From: CAZHAX01 sp964530325
GTDB lineage: Bacteria; Chloroflexota; Anaerolineae; B4-G1
NCBI GenBank assembly: GCA_964530325.1
Contig: CAZHAX010000002.1
Span: 124,001 to 188,000 of the forward strand
Direction: 5' to 3'
Length of the DNA stretch: 64,000 nt
Numbering within the stretch: position 1 is the stretch's first letter; every line of letters begins with the position of its first letter. The notes below the pieces were generated by a model. The model was not told the DNA's origin, searched no databases, and saw only the letters and a program-made list of their open reading frames with translations. Of the stretch, positions 20,682-28,522 are shown in pieces. A program made the translations under genes and the position numbers.

Positions 20682-21238
20682 GCAAGGCCGTGGACAGGAT
20701 CCTGGCCGAGATCGCAGGCCTGCCGCCGAAAGAGAGGACGGCCCTGCTCGAGCGCTTGGCCGGCGATGGATCGGCAGCGGCCGGCAGCGCGGACGGCGCG
20801 ACCGTGCATTTCGCCACAGGCGACCTCAAGGGCCCGGCAGACTACAGGATCGTCTTCGACGGGGGCAGCCACGGCAACCCGGGGCCTGGCTACGGCAGCT
20901 ATGCCGTGACTCGGCGGGGCGAGAAGAAGCCGCGTTTGACCCGGCTCGATTTCGGCCGGGCAATGACGAACAACGAGGCGGAGTACGAGGCGCTGATCGC
21001 GGCGCTGGAGGGGCTGGCGGCCGAGATCGAGGGTGCCGGCTCGAATGCGGGTAGGAAGACCCTTGAGATCAGGGGCGACAGCACGCTGGTGCTGCGCCAG
21101 GTCGAAGGCAGCTGGAGGACGAAGAACGCCCGGATGCGTGCCTTGCGCAACAGGGCCCGCGAGCTCCTGGCGCGCTTTGGCAGTCACCGCCTGGTGTTGC
21201 AGGGGCGTGAGGAGTCCGTTCGCGTGCTGGGTCACTGA
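20678..21238 (+). CDS. RNase H-like domain protein with shortened C-terminus
   Basis: A 186-residue protein with an N-terminal helical region (about 1-50) and an RNase HI-type fold. Acidic residues are visible in FDGGSHGNPGPG, in MTNNEAEYEALIAAL and in GDSTLVLRQVEG. The usual end of the family, where a final Asp follows an Asn-x-x-Ala-Asp pattern, is missing: the chain stops shortly after GREESVRVLGH. It is related to the reverse-transcriptase-like RNase H proteins of bacteria and plants, which act on RNA in RNA-DNA hybrids. Activity may be altered. It is coupled to the MBL gene by a four-base overlap. Confidence 0.82.
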   Translation: MSKAVDRILAEIAGLPPKERTALLERLAGDGSAAAGSADGATVHFATGDLKGPADYRIVFDGGSHGNPGPGYGSYAVTRRGEKKPRLTRLDFGRAMTNNEAEYEALIAALEGLAAEIEGAGSNAGRKTLEIRGDSTLVLRQVEGSWRTKNARMRALRNRARELLARFGSHRLVLQGREESVRVLGH

Positions 21239-21263
21239 CCGACCCCCGGCCCGGCGCCAGGTC

Positions 21264-21292
21264 TTGACAGCGGTCTGCGGATGTGGGATAAT
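21264..21292 (+). promoter_or_regulatory. Promoter of the T-box leader
   Basis: A perfect TTGACA at 21264-21269 and GATAAT at 21287-21292 with a 17-base spacer. The transcript should start near 21299. Confidence 0.75.
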
Positions 21293-21298
21293 CGCTGC

Positions 21299-21570
21299 AT
21301 AGCGAAAAGCTTCGATGGAGACGAGTAGGAGCGAGGTACCGCTGCAGAGAGCCCGGACCAGGTGAGAGCCGGGCGCGGGAGACGCTCCGGAAATCCCTCC
21401 GGAGCTGCTGACCGAAAGGCGCGCTGCCCAGTAGACTCAGCCGGTCTCGTCTACCGTTAGCCAGACGCGGCGATGATTGTCGCCGAATGAGTGGCCCCTT
21501 GCTGGGGGCAATAAGGGTGGTACCGCGGGAGCAGAGCTCTCGTCCCTTGGGGACGGAGCTCTTGTTGTTT
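21299..21570 (+). promoter_or_regulatory. T-box riboswitch upstream of the GNAT-alaX operon
   Basis: A class I T-box. Stem I has the AGTA element (21324-21327), an upper helix GGAGCG/CGCTCC (21328-21333 with 21383-21388), an AGAGA bulge and an apical loop with GGTG. The 3' side of the specifier loop reads GGAAATCC (21389-21396). The T-box sequence AAGGGTGGTACCGCG lies at 21513-21527. The terminator AGAGCTC...GAGCTCT with inner CGTCCC/GGGACG spans 21533-21562 and is followed by TTGTTGTTT. The specifier is ATC (Ile) if it follows GAA directly, or TCC (Ser) if one base intervenes. Uncharged tRNA should stabilise the antiterminator. Confidence 0.93.
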
Positions 21571-21582
21571 GCGGAGTGAGAG

Positions 21583-22071
21583 ATGGAATACCGGGTCAGG
21601 CAGGGCAACGAAGACGACGTCCCGGCGATGCTCGGCCTCTGGCGCGAGATGATGGACTTCCACGCCGAGCTCGATCGCCGCTTCCGGCCCCTGCCGCCGC
21701 TTGAGGGGGAGCAGGCCTGGGAGAAGCACCTGCGGGAGGATGTGTTGGGAGCCGAATCAGCCTGCACGTTCGTCGCCGAAGCCGGTGACCGGCTGGTGGG
21801 AATGATCGTAGGACTGGCGTGCGATGTCTACCCGGTCTTCCAGCCCGAGCAGTATGGCCTGGTATCTGACATGGTAGTGGCCCCAGACTGGCGGCGCAGG
21901 GGGGTGGGCCGGGCGCTGTTCGACTCTGTGAAGACCTGGTCCAGCGAGAGGGGCATGTCCCACCTCAAGCTGATGGTTGCCCACGCCAACCCGGTCTCGC
22001 AGGCCTTTTGGCGGGCGATGGGATGCACGGACTATATGGACGATATGTGGTTTGAACTGGATGCCAGATGA
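21583..22071 (+). CDS. GNAT family N-acetyltransferase
   Basis: A 162-residue acetyltransferase fold. The acetyl-CoA pyrophosphate motif is DWRRRGVGRALFD near residue 103, and HLKLMVAHANPVSQAFWRAMG is the typical C-terminal half with the Asn and the FWRAMGC strand. The acceptor substrate is not evident. It is the first gene after the T-box terminator and overlaps alaX by four bases. Sharing a T-box and an operon with a tRNA-editing enzyme suggests a role in amino acid or aminoacyl-tRNA metabolism, but this is inference. Confidence 0.88.
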   Translation: MEYRVRQGNEDDVPAMLGLWREMMDFHAELDRRFRPLPPLEGEQAWEKHLREDVLGAESACTFVAEAGDRLVGMIVGLACDVYPVFQPEQYGLVSDMVVAPDWRRRGVGRALFDSVKTWSSERGMSHLKLMVAHANPVSQAFWRAMGCTDYMDDMWFELDAR

Positions 22072-22787
22072 CTGAGCGATTGTATCATCAAGATAGCTAC
22101 CTGCGGGAGTTTGACGCAATCGTCGAGGAGGTCGCCGACGACGGGGTCGTGCTGGACAGGACCGCCTTCTATCCAGGAGGCGGCGGCCAGCCTTGTGACC
22201 TGGGCCGGATCATCACGCCCGACGGGGAGTGGGAAGTGGTCCAGGTCAAGCGAAGTGGAGTCCGGATCATGCACGTGCTCGATGCCGCCCCGCCGCCCGC
22301 TGGGTCCAAGGTGATCGGCGCCCTGAACTGGGAGAGGCGCCACGAGCTGATGCGAACCCACACGGCGATGCACATCCTGTGCGGCGTCATATGGCGCGAC
22401 TACGGGGCCTCCGTCACCGGCGGCAACATGGAGCCGCTGCGGGGGCGGATGGACTTCGAGTTCGAGCACCTGCGGGCTGAGCTGGTAGGCGAGATCGAGG
22501 AGAAGATCAACGCCGAGGTGGCCGCCTCGCGGCCGGTGAGTGTCCGCGTCCTGCCTCGTGAGGAGGCTTTCGAGATTCCGGACCTGATCCGGACGAAGAT
22601 CAACCTGCTGCCCCCTCAGATCAAAGAGGTGCGCGTCGTCGAGATCGAAGGGCTAGATCTGCAGGCCGACGGCGGGACACACGTGGAGAACACGTCCGAC
22701 GTGGGACCCTTGAAGATCGTGGACTACAAGAGCAAGGGCCGCATTAACAAGAGATTGGTCGTGGAGCTGGAGGCCGGCGCAGACTAG
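22068..22787 (+). CDS. alaX: Alanyl-tRNA editing protein, AlaX family
   Basis: A 239-residue free-standing editing protein related to the AlaRS C-terminal half, which hydrolyses Ser- or Gly-tRNA-Ala. The N-terminal barrel (FYPGGGGQPCDLG) and the zinc motif HTAMH near residue 98 are clear. The second zinc motif, normally CxxxH, reads DGGTH near residue 200, with Asp in place of Cys. Asp can ligate zinc, so this may be a tolerated variant. The length fits the medium AlaX form. It starts inside the GNAT gene and is under the same T-box. Confidence 0.9.
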   Translation: MTERLYHQDSYLREFDAIVEEVADDGVVLDRTAFYPGGGGQPCDLGRIITPDGEWEVVQVKRSGVRIMHVLDAAPPPAGSKVIGALNWERRHELMRTHTAMHILCGVIWRDYGASVTGGNMEPLRGRMDFEFEHLRAELVGEIEEKINAEVAASRPVSVRVLPREEAFEIPDLIRTKINLLPPQIKEVRVVEIEGLDLQADGGTHVENTSDVGPLKIVDYKSKGRINKRLVVELEAGAD

Positions 22788-23839
22788 ACCTCGACCTCCA
22801 TCACCCAGTCCCAGAGATCAGGGCGTTCCTGGATCTGGATCTCGTCCACGGCCTGGCGCAGGGCCTTGGCCCGCTTGCCCGGCTTGCCGTCGCCAATCTT
22901 GTACTCCTCTCCCTCGTAGTTGATGTCAGTAATCGAGGAGAGGACGGCGGCGGTGCCGGTGTAGAAGGCCTCGACGGCGTCGCTGAGCACCTCCTCGATC
23001 GAGAGGGGGCGCTCGATGACGATCCAGCCGAAGAGCTCGCGGGCGATGGTGATCAGCGAACGGCGAGTGATGCCGGGGAGGATAGAGCCCAGGGAGGGCG
23101 TGACGAGCGTGCCGTCCCAGAGGACGGCGAAGAAGTTTGCCCCGCTCATCTCCTCTATGTAGTAGTCTTCCCGGGCGTCGAGGTAGAGGGCGTCGGTGTA
23201 GCCAAGCTCGGCGGCGGCGTGGTGGGGCCGAAGAGAGGCGGCGTAGTTGCCGGCGACCTTGGCGGATCCGGTGCCGTACTGCGCGGAGCGATGGGCATGC
23301 GTGAGCACCACCAGGCGACCGCCTCCCATGTACTGGCCTACCGGGGAGGTGAATATGAAGAAGGTGTACTCCTGGGCCGGGTTGACGCCAAGGACCGGGC
23401 CGGAGCCGATCAGCGTCGGCCGGATGTAGAGGCTGCCCTTCTCGTAGCCGGGTACCCACCGGGCGTTGGCGCGGACGACAGACTTGACGCCTTCTACGAA
23501 GTCGCCTACGGACGGAGCCTGCATCACCAGGCGGGCCGCGGATTGACGGGTGCGACGGGCGTTGTCGGCGGGACGGAAGAGGACGATCTTGCCCTCCCGC
23601 GTTCGGCGCGCCTTGAGCCCTTCAAACAACGCCTGCCCGTAGTGAAGGACGTTGGCGCCAGGTGACAGCTCGAGGACAGCTCCCTGGTGTTCGTAGAGCG
23701 CGCCCGGACCCCAGCCCGTCTCGGGGGTCCAGCGCGATAGCCAGAAGGCGTCTAGCTCGCGGTAGTCGAAACCGAGCTTGCTGTCCCAGTTCCTTGTCTG
23801 GTCCGGGATCGGTGAACTGGAGGTGAATGGCCTTAGCAT
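22784..23839 (-). CDS. ilvE: Branched-chain amino acid aminotransferase
   Basis: A 351-residue class IV PLP aminotransferase that catalyses the last step of Val, Leu and Ile synthesis. Recognisable segments are WGPGALYEHQGAVLELSPG, LIGSGPVLG, and the PLP-lysine region GSAKVAGNYAASL, then IEEMSGANFF and PGITRRSL. I place the start at ATG 23839, with GGAGGAGGG eight bases upstream, rather than at 23929, which overlaps the promoter. The gene is separate from the 13-kb ilv-leu operon and runs opposite to ileS. Its stop overlaps the end of alaX. Confidence 0.95.
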   Translation of the reverse strand: MLRPFTSSSPIPDQTRNWDSKLGFDYRELDAFWLSRWTPETGWGPGALYEHQGAVLELSPGANVLHYGQALFEGLKARRTREGKIVLFRPADNARRTRQSAARLVMQAPSVGDFVEGVKSVVRANARWVPGYEKGSLYIRPTLIGSGPVLGVNPAQEYTFFIFTSPVGQYMGGGRLVVLTHAHRSAQYGTGSAKVAGNYAASLRPHHAAAELGYTDALYLDAREDYYIEEMSGANFFAVLWDGTLVTPSLGSILPGITRRSLITIARELFGWIVIERPLSIEEVLSDAVEAFYTGTAAVLSSITDINYEGEEYKIGDGKPGKRAKALRQAVDEIQIQERPDLWDWVMEVEV

Positions 23840-23900
23840 AGTTCTGACCCTCCTCCGCGATCTTGCGGCAGTCTGCCGCGGGTGGCCCTTATTGGGCGCG

Positions 23901-23929
23901 ATTATAGGACTAGGGTCGCAGGATGTCAA
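23901..23929 (-). promoter_or_regulatory. Perfect consensus promoter for ilvE
   Basis: On the minus strand, TTGACA at 23929-23924 and TATAAT at 23906-23901 with a 17-base spacer. The expected leader is about 55 bases and includes GCGGCA/TGCCGC, a small hairpin. No leader peptide is visible. Confidence 0.8.
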
Positions 23930-24003
23930 GCGGAGCCGGCGTGGCGCGGACTGCGGGGCGACGGGCAGCTGTCACAGAGATGAGATGAGTGGAGGCTAAG
24001 CGA

Positions 24004-27000
24004 ATGGCATTCAAGCCGGTGCCGACATCGGTCGACTACGTGGCTCAGGAACAGGAGGTGCTCGACCACTGGAAGAGGGAGCAGACCTTCCAGAAGCTGG
24101 TGCACCTGCGCAAGGAGGGCCCCAGGTGGTCGTTCATCGACGGACCGATAACGGCCAATAACCCGATGGGCGTTCACCATGGCTGGGGGCGCACCTACAA
24201 GGATCTGTTCCATCGCTACCGGGCCATGCGCGGCTTCCGCACCCGCTACCAGAACGGATTCGACTGCCAGGGGCTGTGGGTGGAGGTCGAGGTAGAGAAG
24301 GCCCAGGGCTTCACCTCCAAGCGCGATATCGAGGAATACGGCGTGGCCCGCTTCGTGCGCAAGTGCAAGGAGCGGGTGCTCCGCTATGCCGCCGTTCAGA
24401 CCGAGCAGTCGATGCGGCTGGGATACTGGATGGACTGGAATGATCCCGACCGGCTGCGCCGGCTGGCTGACCGCCTGGCCGAGAGCCCCGAGGAGGAGAT
24501 CACGCTGCAGGGTTCCGTGGGTGAGGTCACCGGCACGGTAGAGTCCCTCGTCGGCCGCTTGGGGCTGCCTGAGCTGGGCGGATCGTACTTCACCTTCTCC
24601 AACGAGAACAACTACATGATCTGGACGTTCCTCAAGCGCTGCTGGGAGCGGGGTTGGCTCTACCAAGGCCGAGACGTGATGCCCTGGTGCCCGCGCTGCG
24701 CCACGGGAATCAGCCAGCATGAGATCGTCACCGAGGGTTATCGGGAGATGACCCATCCCGGCGTCACGCTCCGCTTCCCGCTGCGCGGTCGCCCCGGCGA
24801 GAGCCTGCTGATCTGGACGACGACGCCCTGGACGCTGTCCAGCAACGTGGCTGCCGCAGTGGGCCCTGAACTGACCTACGTCAAGGTGCGCCAGGGCGAT
24901 AGGGTGCTCTATCTCTCCAAGGGGGCCCTCCCCATTCTCGAAGGCGACTACCAGGTCCTCGACGAGATGAAGGGCACGGCGCTGGAGGGCTGGACCTACG
25001 AGGGGCCCTTCGACGAGCTTGAGGCCCAGCAGTCGGCCTCCGCTCCCGAGGCCCACAGGGTGATCCTGTGGGACGAGGTGGGCGAGACGGAGGGCACCGG
25101 CATCGTGCACATCGCGCCGGGCTGCGGCGCCGAGGACTTCGCCTTGGGGCGGGAGCAGGGCCTGCCGGCAGTAGCGCCTCTGAGCGAGGAAGGCGTATTC
25201 GTAGAGGGCTTCGGCCGGTTGAGCGGCAGGCACGTCTCCGAGAGCGCGCCGCTGGTCTTCGAGAGCCTGCGTGAGAAGGGGCTGCTCTACAAGGTGGAGG
25301 ACTACACGCATCGCTATCCTGTCTGCTGGCGCTGCGACACCGAGCTGGTCTTCCGCCTGGTGGACGAGTGGTTCATCTCTATGGACGAGCTGCGCCACGA
25401 TATGATGGAAGTGACCCGCCAGATCCGCTGGATTCCCTCGTTTGGCCTCGACCGCGAGCTGGATTGGCTGAGCAACATGCACGACTGGATGATCAGCAAG
25501 AAGCGCTACTGGGGCCTGGCGCTGCCCATCTGGAGGTGCAGCTGCGGCCATTTCGAGGTGATCGGGGACGAGAACGAGCTGAAGGGGCGGGCTGTCGCCG
25601 GCTGGGATGAGTTCGAGGGCCATACGCCGCACCGGCCCTGGGTGGATAGTGTGCAGATCGAATGCCCCGAGTGCGGCAAGCTGGTGAGCCGCATTCCGGA
25701 AGTGGGCAACCCGTGGCTTGATGCCGGCATCGTCAGCTTCAGCACGCTTCAGTACCGTACCAATCGTGACTATTGGCGGAAGTGGTATCCGGCTGACTTC
25801 ATCAGCGAGTCCTTCCCCGGCCAGTTCCGCAACTGGTTCTACAGCCTGCTGGCGATGGCCACAGTGCTGGACAATTCGCCGCCCTTCCGGACCTGCTTTG
25901 GTTATGCCACGCTGCTGGCCGAAGATGGGCACGAGATGCACAAGTCGTGGGGCAATGCCATCGAGTTCAACGAGGCGGCCGACCGCATGGGAGTGGACGT
26001 GATGCGCTGGCTCTACTGCCGCCACAAGCCGGATAGCAACCTGGTCTTCGGCTATGGCCGGGCGGACGAGGTGCGCCGGCAGTTCCTGATCCCCCTGTGG
26101 AACGTGTACTCGTTCTTCGTTACCTATGCCAACATCGACGGCTGGACGCCGGATACAGACCCCAACAGCGACCCGGGTGAGGAATCGACGCTCGATCGGT
26201 GGATCAAGGCCAGGCTGGACCGGGTCGTCTGTGCGACCAGCGACCGTCTGGAGGAGTACGACGCCTACGGCGCGAGTCTGGCGATCGAGCCGTTTCTGGA
26301 CGACCTGACCAACTGGTACGTGCGGCGCAGCCGGCGCCGGTTCTGGAAGAGCGAGCAGGATGCGGATAAGAACGCCGCCTACGCTACGCTCTACTCTGTG
26401 CTGACCCAGCTGTGCAGGGTGCTCGCGCCCTTCGTCCCCTTCGTGACGGAGGTGATGTACCAGAACCTGGTGCGATCGGCCGACGAGAGCGCGCCGGAGA
26501 GCGTGCACCATACCGCCTGGCCGCAGGCGAAGCCGGCCGCGGCGGACGAGCCTCTGCTCGAGCGCATGGACCTGGCCCGGCAGGTGGTCACACTCGGCCA
26601 CTCGGCGCGCGCGGGCTGCGACATCATCCTCCGTCAGCCCCTGGCCAAGGCGCTGGTTCACCTGGCCGCAGGCACGGGTGACCTGGACGAAGAGGCACTG
26701 GCGCTGGTGCGGGATGAGCTGAACGTCAAAGTGGTCGAATTCGTCTCGGAGGCAAGCGAGCTCGTGACCTACTCCCTGCTCCCGGACAACAAGGCCCTGG
26801 GGCCCAGGCTAGGCGAGCGACTGCCGGCCGTCCGAGCGGCGTTGGCCAGTCTGAGCGAAGGGGAGGGTCTGCAAGCGGCCGTCGCTGCAGTGGAGAAGCT
26901 GCGTGCTGGTCTGGCCCTCTCGCTCGAGTTGGACGGAGAGGCGATCGAGTTGGCGGCGGAAGAGGTGCTGGTACGGGAACAGGCCCGGGAAGGGCTTGCC

Positions 27001-27318
27001 GTCGCCTCCGAACGGGGCGTCACCGTCGCCCTGGACACTGTGCTCACGCCGGAGCTGGCCAGCGAAGGGCTGGCCCGCCAGGTCATCCGGCGCGTGCAGA
27101 ACCAGAGGAAGGAGGCCGGCTTCGAGCTCGACGATCGGATCGTCACCGTCTATCAGGCGGAGGGCGAGCTGGCCGAGGCGATCGAGAAGTGGAGGGAGTT
27201 GATCGTTTCGGAGACGCTGAGTACCGAGCTGCGAGAGGGAGAGCCGGGGAAGGGGATGAGCGTCGGGCGGTTCAAGGTGGCCGGGCACTCCCTCGGGGTG
27301 GGAGTGCGCCAGGCCTAG
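24004..27318 (+). CDS. ileS: Isoleucyl-tRNA synthetase with atypical signature motifs
   Basis: A 1104-residue class I synthetase. The CP1 editing domain has TTPWTLSSN and GTGIVHIAPGCGAEDF, and the catalytic core has WMISKKRYWGLALPIW. These and the length point to isoleucine. The HIGH-like motif reads HHGW (residues 58-61, in MGVHHGWGR) and the KMSKS-like motif reads EMHKSWGN near residue 646. I recall similar sequences in other bacteria, so this is probably a functional IleRS subgroup. ATG 24004 is preferred to 23989 because GGAGG lies nine bases upstream. The gene is divergent from ilvE. There is no T-box directly in front of it. Confidence 0.85.
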   Translation: MAFKPVPTSVDYVAQEQEVLDHWKREQTFQKLVHLRKEGPRWSFIDGPITANNPMGVHHGWGRTYKDLFHRYRAMRGFRTRYQNGFDCQGLWVEVEVEKAQGFTSKRDIEEYGVARFVRKCKERVLRYAAVQTEQSMRLGYWMDWNDPDRLRRLADRLAESPEEEITLQGSVGEVTGTVESLVGRLGLPELGGSYFTFSNENNYMIWTFLKRCWERGWLYQGRDVMPWCPRCATGISQHEIVTEGYREMTHPGVTLRFPLRGRPGESLLIWTTTPWTLSSNVAAAVGPELTYVKVRQGDRVLYLSKGALPILEGDYQVLDEMKGTALEGWTYEGPFDELEAQQSASAPEAHRVILWDEVGETEGTGIVHIAPGCGAEDFALGREQGLPAVAPLSEEGVFVEGFGRLSGRHVSESAPLVFESLREKGLLYKVEDYTHRYPVCWRCDTELVFRLVDEWFISMDELRHDMMEVTRQIRWIPSFGLDRELDWLSNMHDWMISKKRYWGLALPIWRCSCGHFEVIGDENELKGRAVAGWDEFEGHTPHRPWVDSVQIECPECGKLVSRIPEVGNPWLDAGIVSFSTLQYRTNRDYWRKWYPADFISESFPGQFRNWFYSLLAMATVLDNSPPFRTCFGYATLLAEDGHEMHKSWGNAIEFNEAADRMGVDVMRWLYCRHKPDSNLVFGYGRADEVRRQFLIPLWNVYSFFVTYANIDGWTPDTDPNSDPGEESTLDRWIKARLDRVVCATSDRLEEYDAYGASLAIEPFLDDLTNWYVRRSRRRFWKSEQDADKNAAYATLYSVLTQLCRVLAPFVPFVTEVMYQNLVRSADESAPESVHHTAWPQAKPAAADEPLLERMDLARQVVTLGHSARAGCDIILRQPLAKALVHLAAGTGDLDEEALALVRDELNVKVVEFVSEASELVTYSLLPDNKALGPRLGERLPAVRAALASLSEGEGLQAAVAAVEKLRAGLALSLELDGEAIELAAEEVLVREQAREGLAVASERGVTVALDTVLTPELASEGLARQVIRRVQNQRKEAGFELDDRIVTVYQAEGELAEAIEKWRELIVSETLSTELREGEPGKGMSVGRFKVAGHSLGVGVRQA

Positions 27319-27327
27319 GTGAGCACC

Positions 27328-27356
27328 TTGTCAATTCCGCGTGACTAGAGTAGAAT
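27328..27356 (+). promoter_or_regulatory. Promoter for the DksA/TraR-lspA operon
   Basis: TTGTCA at 27328-27333 and TAGAAT at 27351-27356 with a 17-base spacer. The transcript would begin near 27362 with the hairpin GTCCCTCCC/GGGAGGGAC (27361-27385). Confidence 0.65.
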
Positions 27357-27396
27357 ACGCGTCCCTCCCGGCTTTGGGGAGGGACTGGGAGGCACG

Positions 27397-27759
27397 ATGG
27401 CTTTCTCGCACGATAGAGCGAAGAGGCAGCTTCACGAAGAGCAGGCGAAGCTGAAGGAGCAGTGGTCGCGACTCGAAGTGGCGCAGTACGAGACGATTGG
27501 CCACGGTAACCACATGGCGGACGACGGCACGGTCGCCTTCGACCAGGCCGTCGACGTAGCTCTCAAGCGCAAGGTCCAGGCCTCGCTCGAGGAGGTCGAG
27601 CAGGCGCTGGTGAAGTTCGAGAACGGCACCTATGGGCTGTGCGAGACCTGCGGGGCCAGGATCGAGCGGGCGCGCCTGGAAGTCCTGCCGCACGCCAAGT
27701 ACTGCCTGGAATGCCAGGCGAATCAGGAGCGCAACCGGGCGAGGGCCTCTTCCCGTTGA
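27397..27759 (+). CDS. TraR/DksA family zinc-finger protein
   Basis: A 120-residue protein with an N-terminal coiled coil (about 5-35 and 50-75) and a C4 zinc finger formed by CETCG near residue 87 and CLEC near residue 108. Such proteins act in the RNA polymerase secondary channel or serve as related stress factors. The distance between coil and finger fits the short TraR/DksA-like group. ATG 27397 follows GGGAGGCACG. The stop codon overlaps the TTG start of lspA. Confidence 0.9.
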   Translation: MAFSHDRAKRQLHEEQAKLKEQWSRLEVAQYETIGHGNHMADDGTVAFDQAVDVALKRKVQASLEEVEQALVKFENGTYGLCETCGARIERARLEVLPHAKYCLECQANQERNRARASSR

Positions 27760-28274
27760 GACGTCGCCGACTGGAGGGCTGGATCCTGCCGACCATGGCA
27801 GCCGTTGTCTTGCTCACCGATCAGGTGAGCAAGAGTCTTGTTCGGGACTGGCTCGAAGTGGGGCAGTCTGCGGCCCCCGTTTCTTGGCTGGCCTCCGTCT
27901 TTCGCTTTACCCACGTGACGAATACGGGGGCTGCGTTCGGGATGCTCCCTGAGCTGGCCAACGTCTACGTTGGCGTCGCCGCCGCCGTCATTCTGGTCAT
28001 CATTCTCTACTACAGGCGTATACCAAGCGGAGAGTGGTTGATGCGCCTGGCGCTCGGGCTGGCGCTCGGGGGAGCGCTGGGGAATCTCGTTGACCGGCTG
28101 ACTATCGGCCACGTGGTCGATTTCATCGACGTGACCATCTGGCCGCTGCAGGATTTCGCCGTCTTCAACGTGGCCGATAGCTGCATCACTGCCGGATGCG
28201 CCCTGCTCGTGTTGGGCATGATCCGTGAGGAGTGGCAGCAGTGGCGCGCCAGGCAGACGGCAGAAGCGATGTGA
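27756..28274 (+). CDS. lspA: Lipoprotein signal peptidase (signal peptidase II)
   Basis: A 172-residue membrane aspartic protease that cuts prolipoproteins before the lipid-modified Cys; several lipoproteins in this window would be substrates. It has four membrane segments. Family motifs are TDQVSKSLV, NTGAAFGML, GNLVDRL...VVDFID and FNVADS, the last two carrying the catalytic Asp pair. The likeliest start is TTG 27756, overlapping the previous stop (TTGA); ATG 27795 is an alternative. The stop overlaps the GTG of a glycosyltransferase remnant. Confidence 0.93.
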   Translation: MRRRRLEGWILPTMAAVVLLTDQVSKSLVRDWLEVGQSAAPVSWLASVFRFTHVTNTGAAFGMLPELANVYVGVAAAVILVIILYYRRIPSGEWLMRLALGLALGGALGNLVDRLTIGHVVDFIDVTIWPLQDFAVFNVADSCITAGCALLVLGMIREEWQQWRARQTAEAM

Positions 28275-28522
28275 CCGGCGAATCCCGTCGTGCGAAGCTC
28301 TCCTCCCCAACTTCGCAGTTCGGGATCGCGCCTGCCCTGTGTGCATTGGCCGGCGTCCTACTCCGCCTGGCGCTGATCGTACGATCGGGCTGGCGCATCG
28401 ACTACGACGAGGCCGTGGTGGGCCTGCTTGGGCTGCGGGTGCTGCACGGCGAGCGGATGGCCTTCCTTCCGGCATCGGCAGACCTGGGCAGGGTGCGCAG
28501 CGGCGACACCTTCGATGGCTGA
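28271..28522 (+). pseudogene. Remnant N-terminus of a GT39-like glycosyltransferase
   Basis: An 83-codon frame from GTG 28271 that overlaps the lspA stop and ends eight bases inside the rluD-like gene. After a basic start it has a membrane segment (ALAGVLLRLALIV) followed by GWRIDYDEAVVGLLGLRVL. The Asp-Glu-Ala region after the first helix is characteristic of ArnT/PMT-type glycosyltransferases, which are normally over 450 residues long. The remaining domains are absent, so this is most simply a deletion remnant. It may still be translated through coupling to lspA. Confidence 0.6.

Noticed and set aside
23926..26661. 911-codon open frame antisense to ileS
   Set aside because: It mirrors the third-position GC bias of ileS, has no binding site or domain, and overlaps the ilvE/ileS divergent promoter region.
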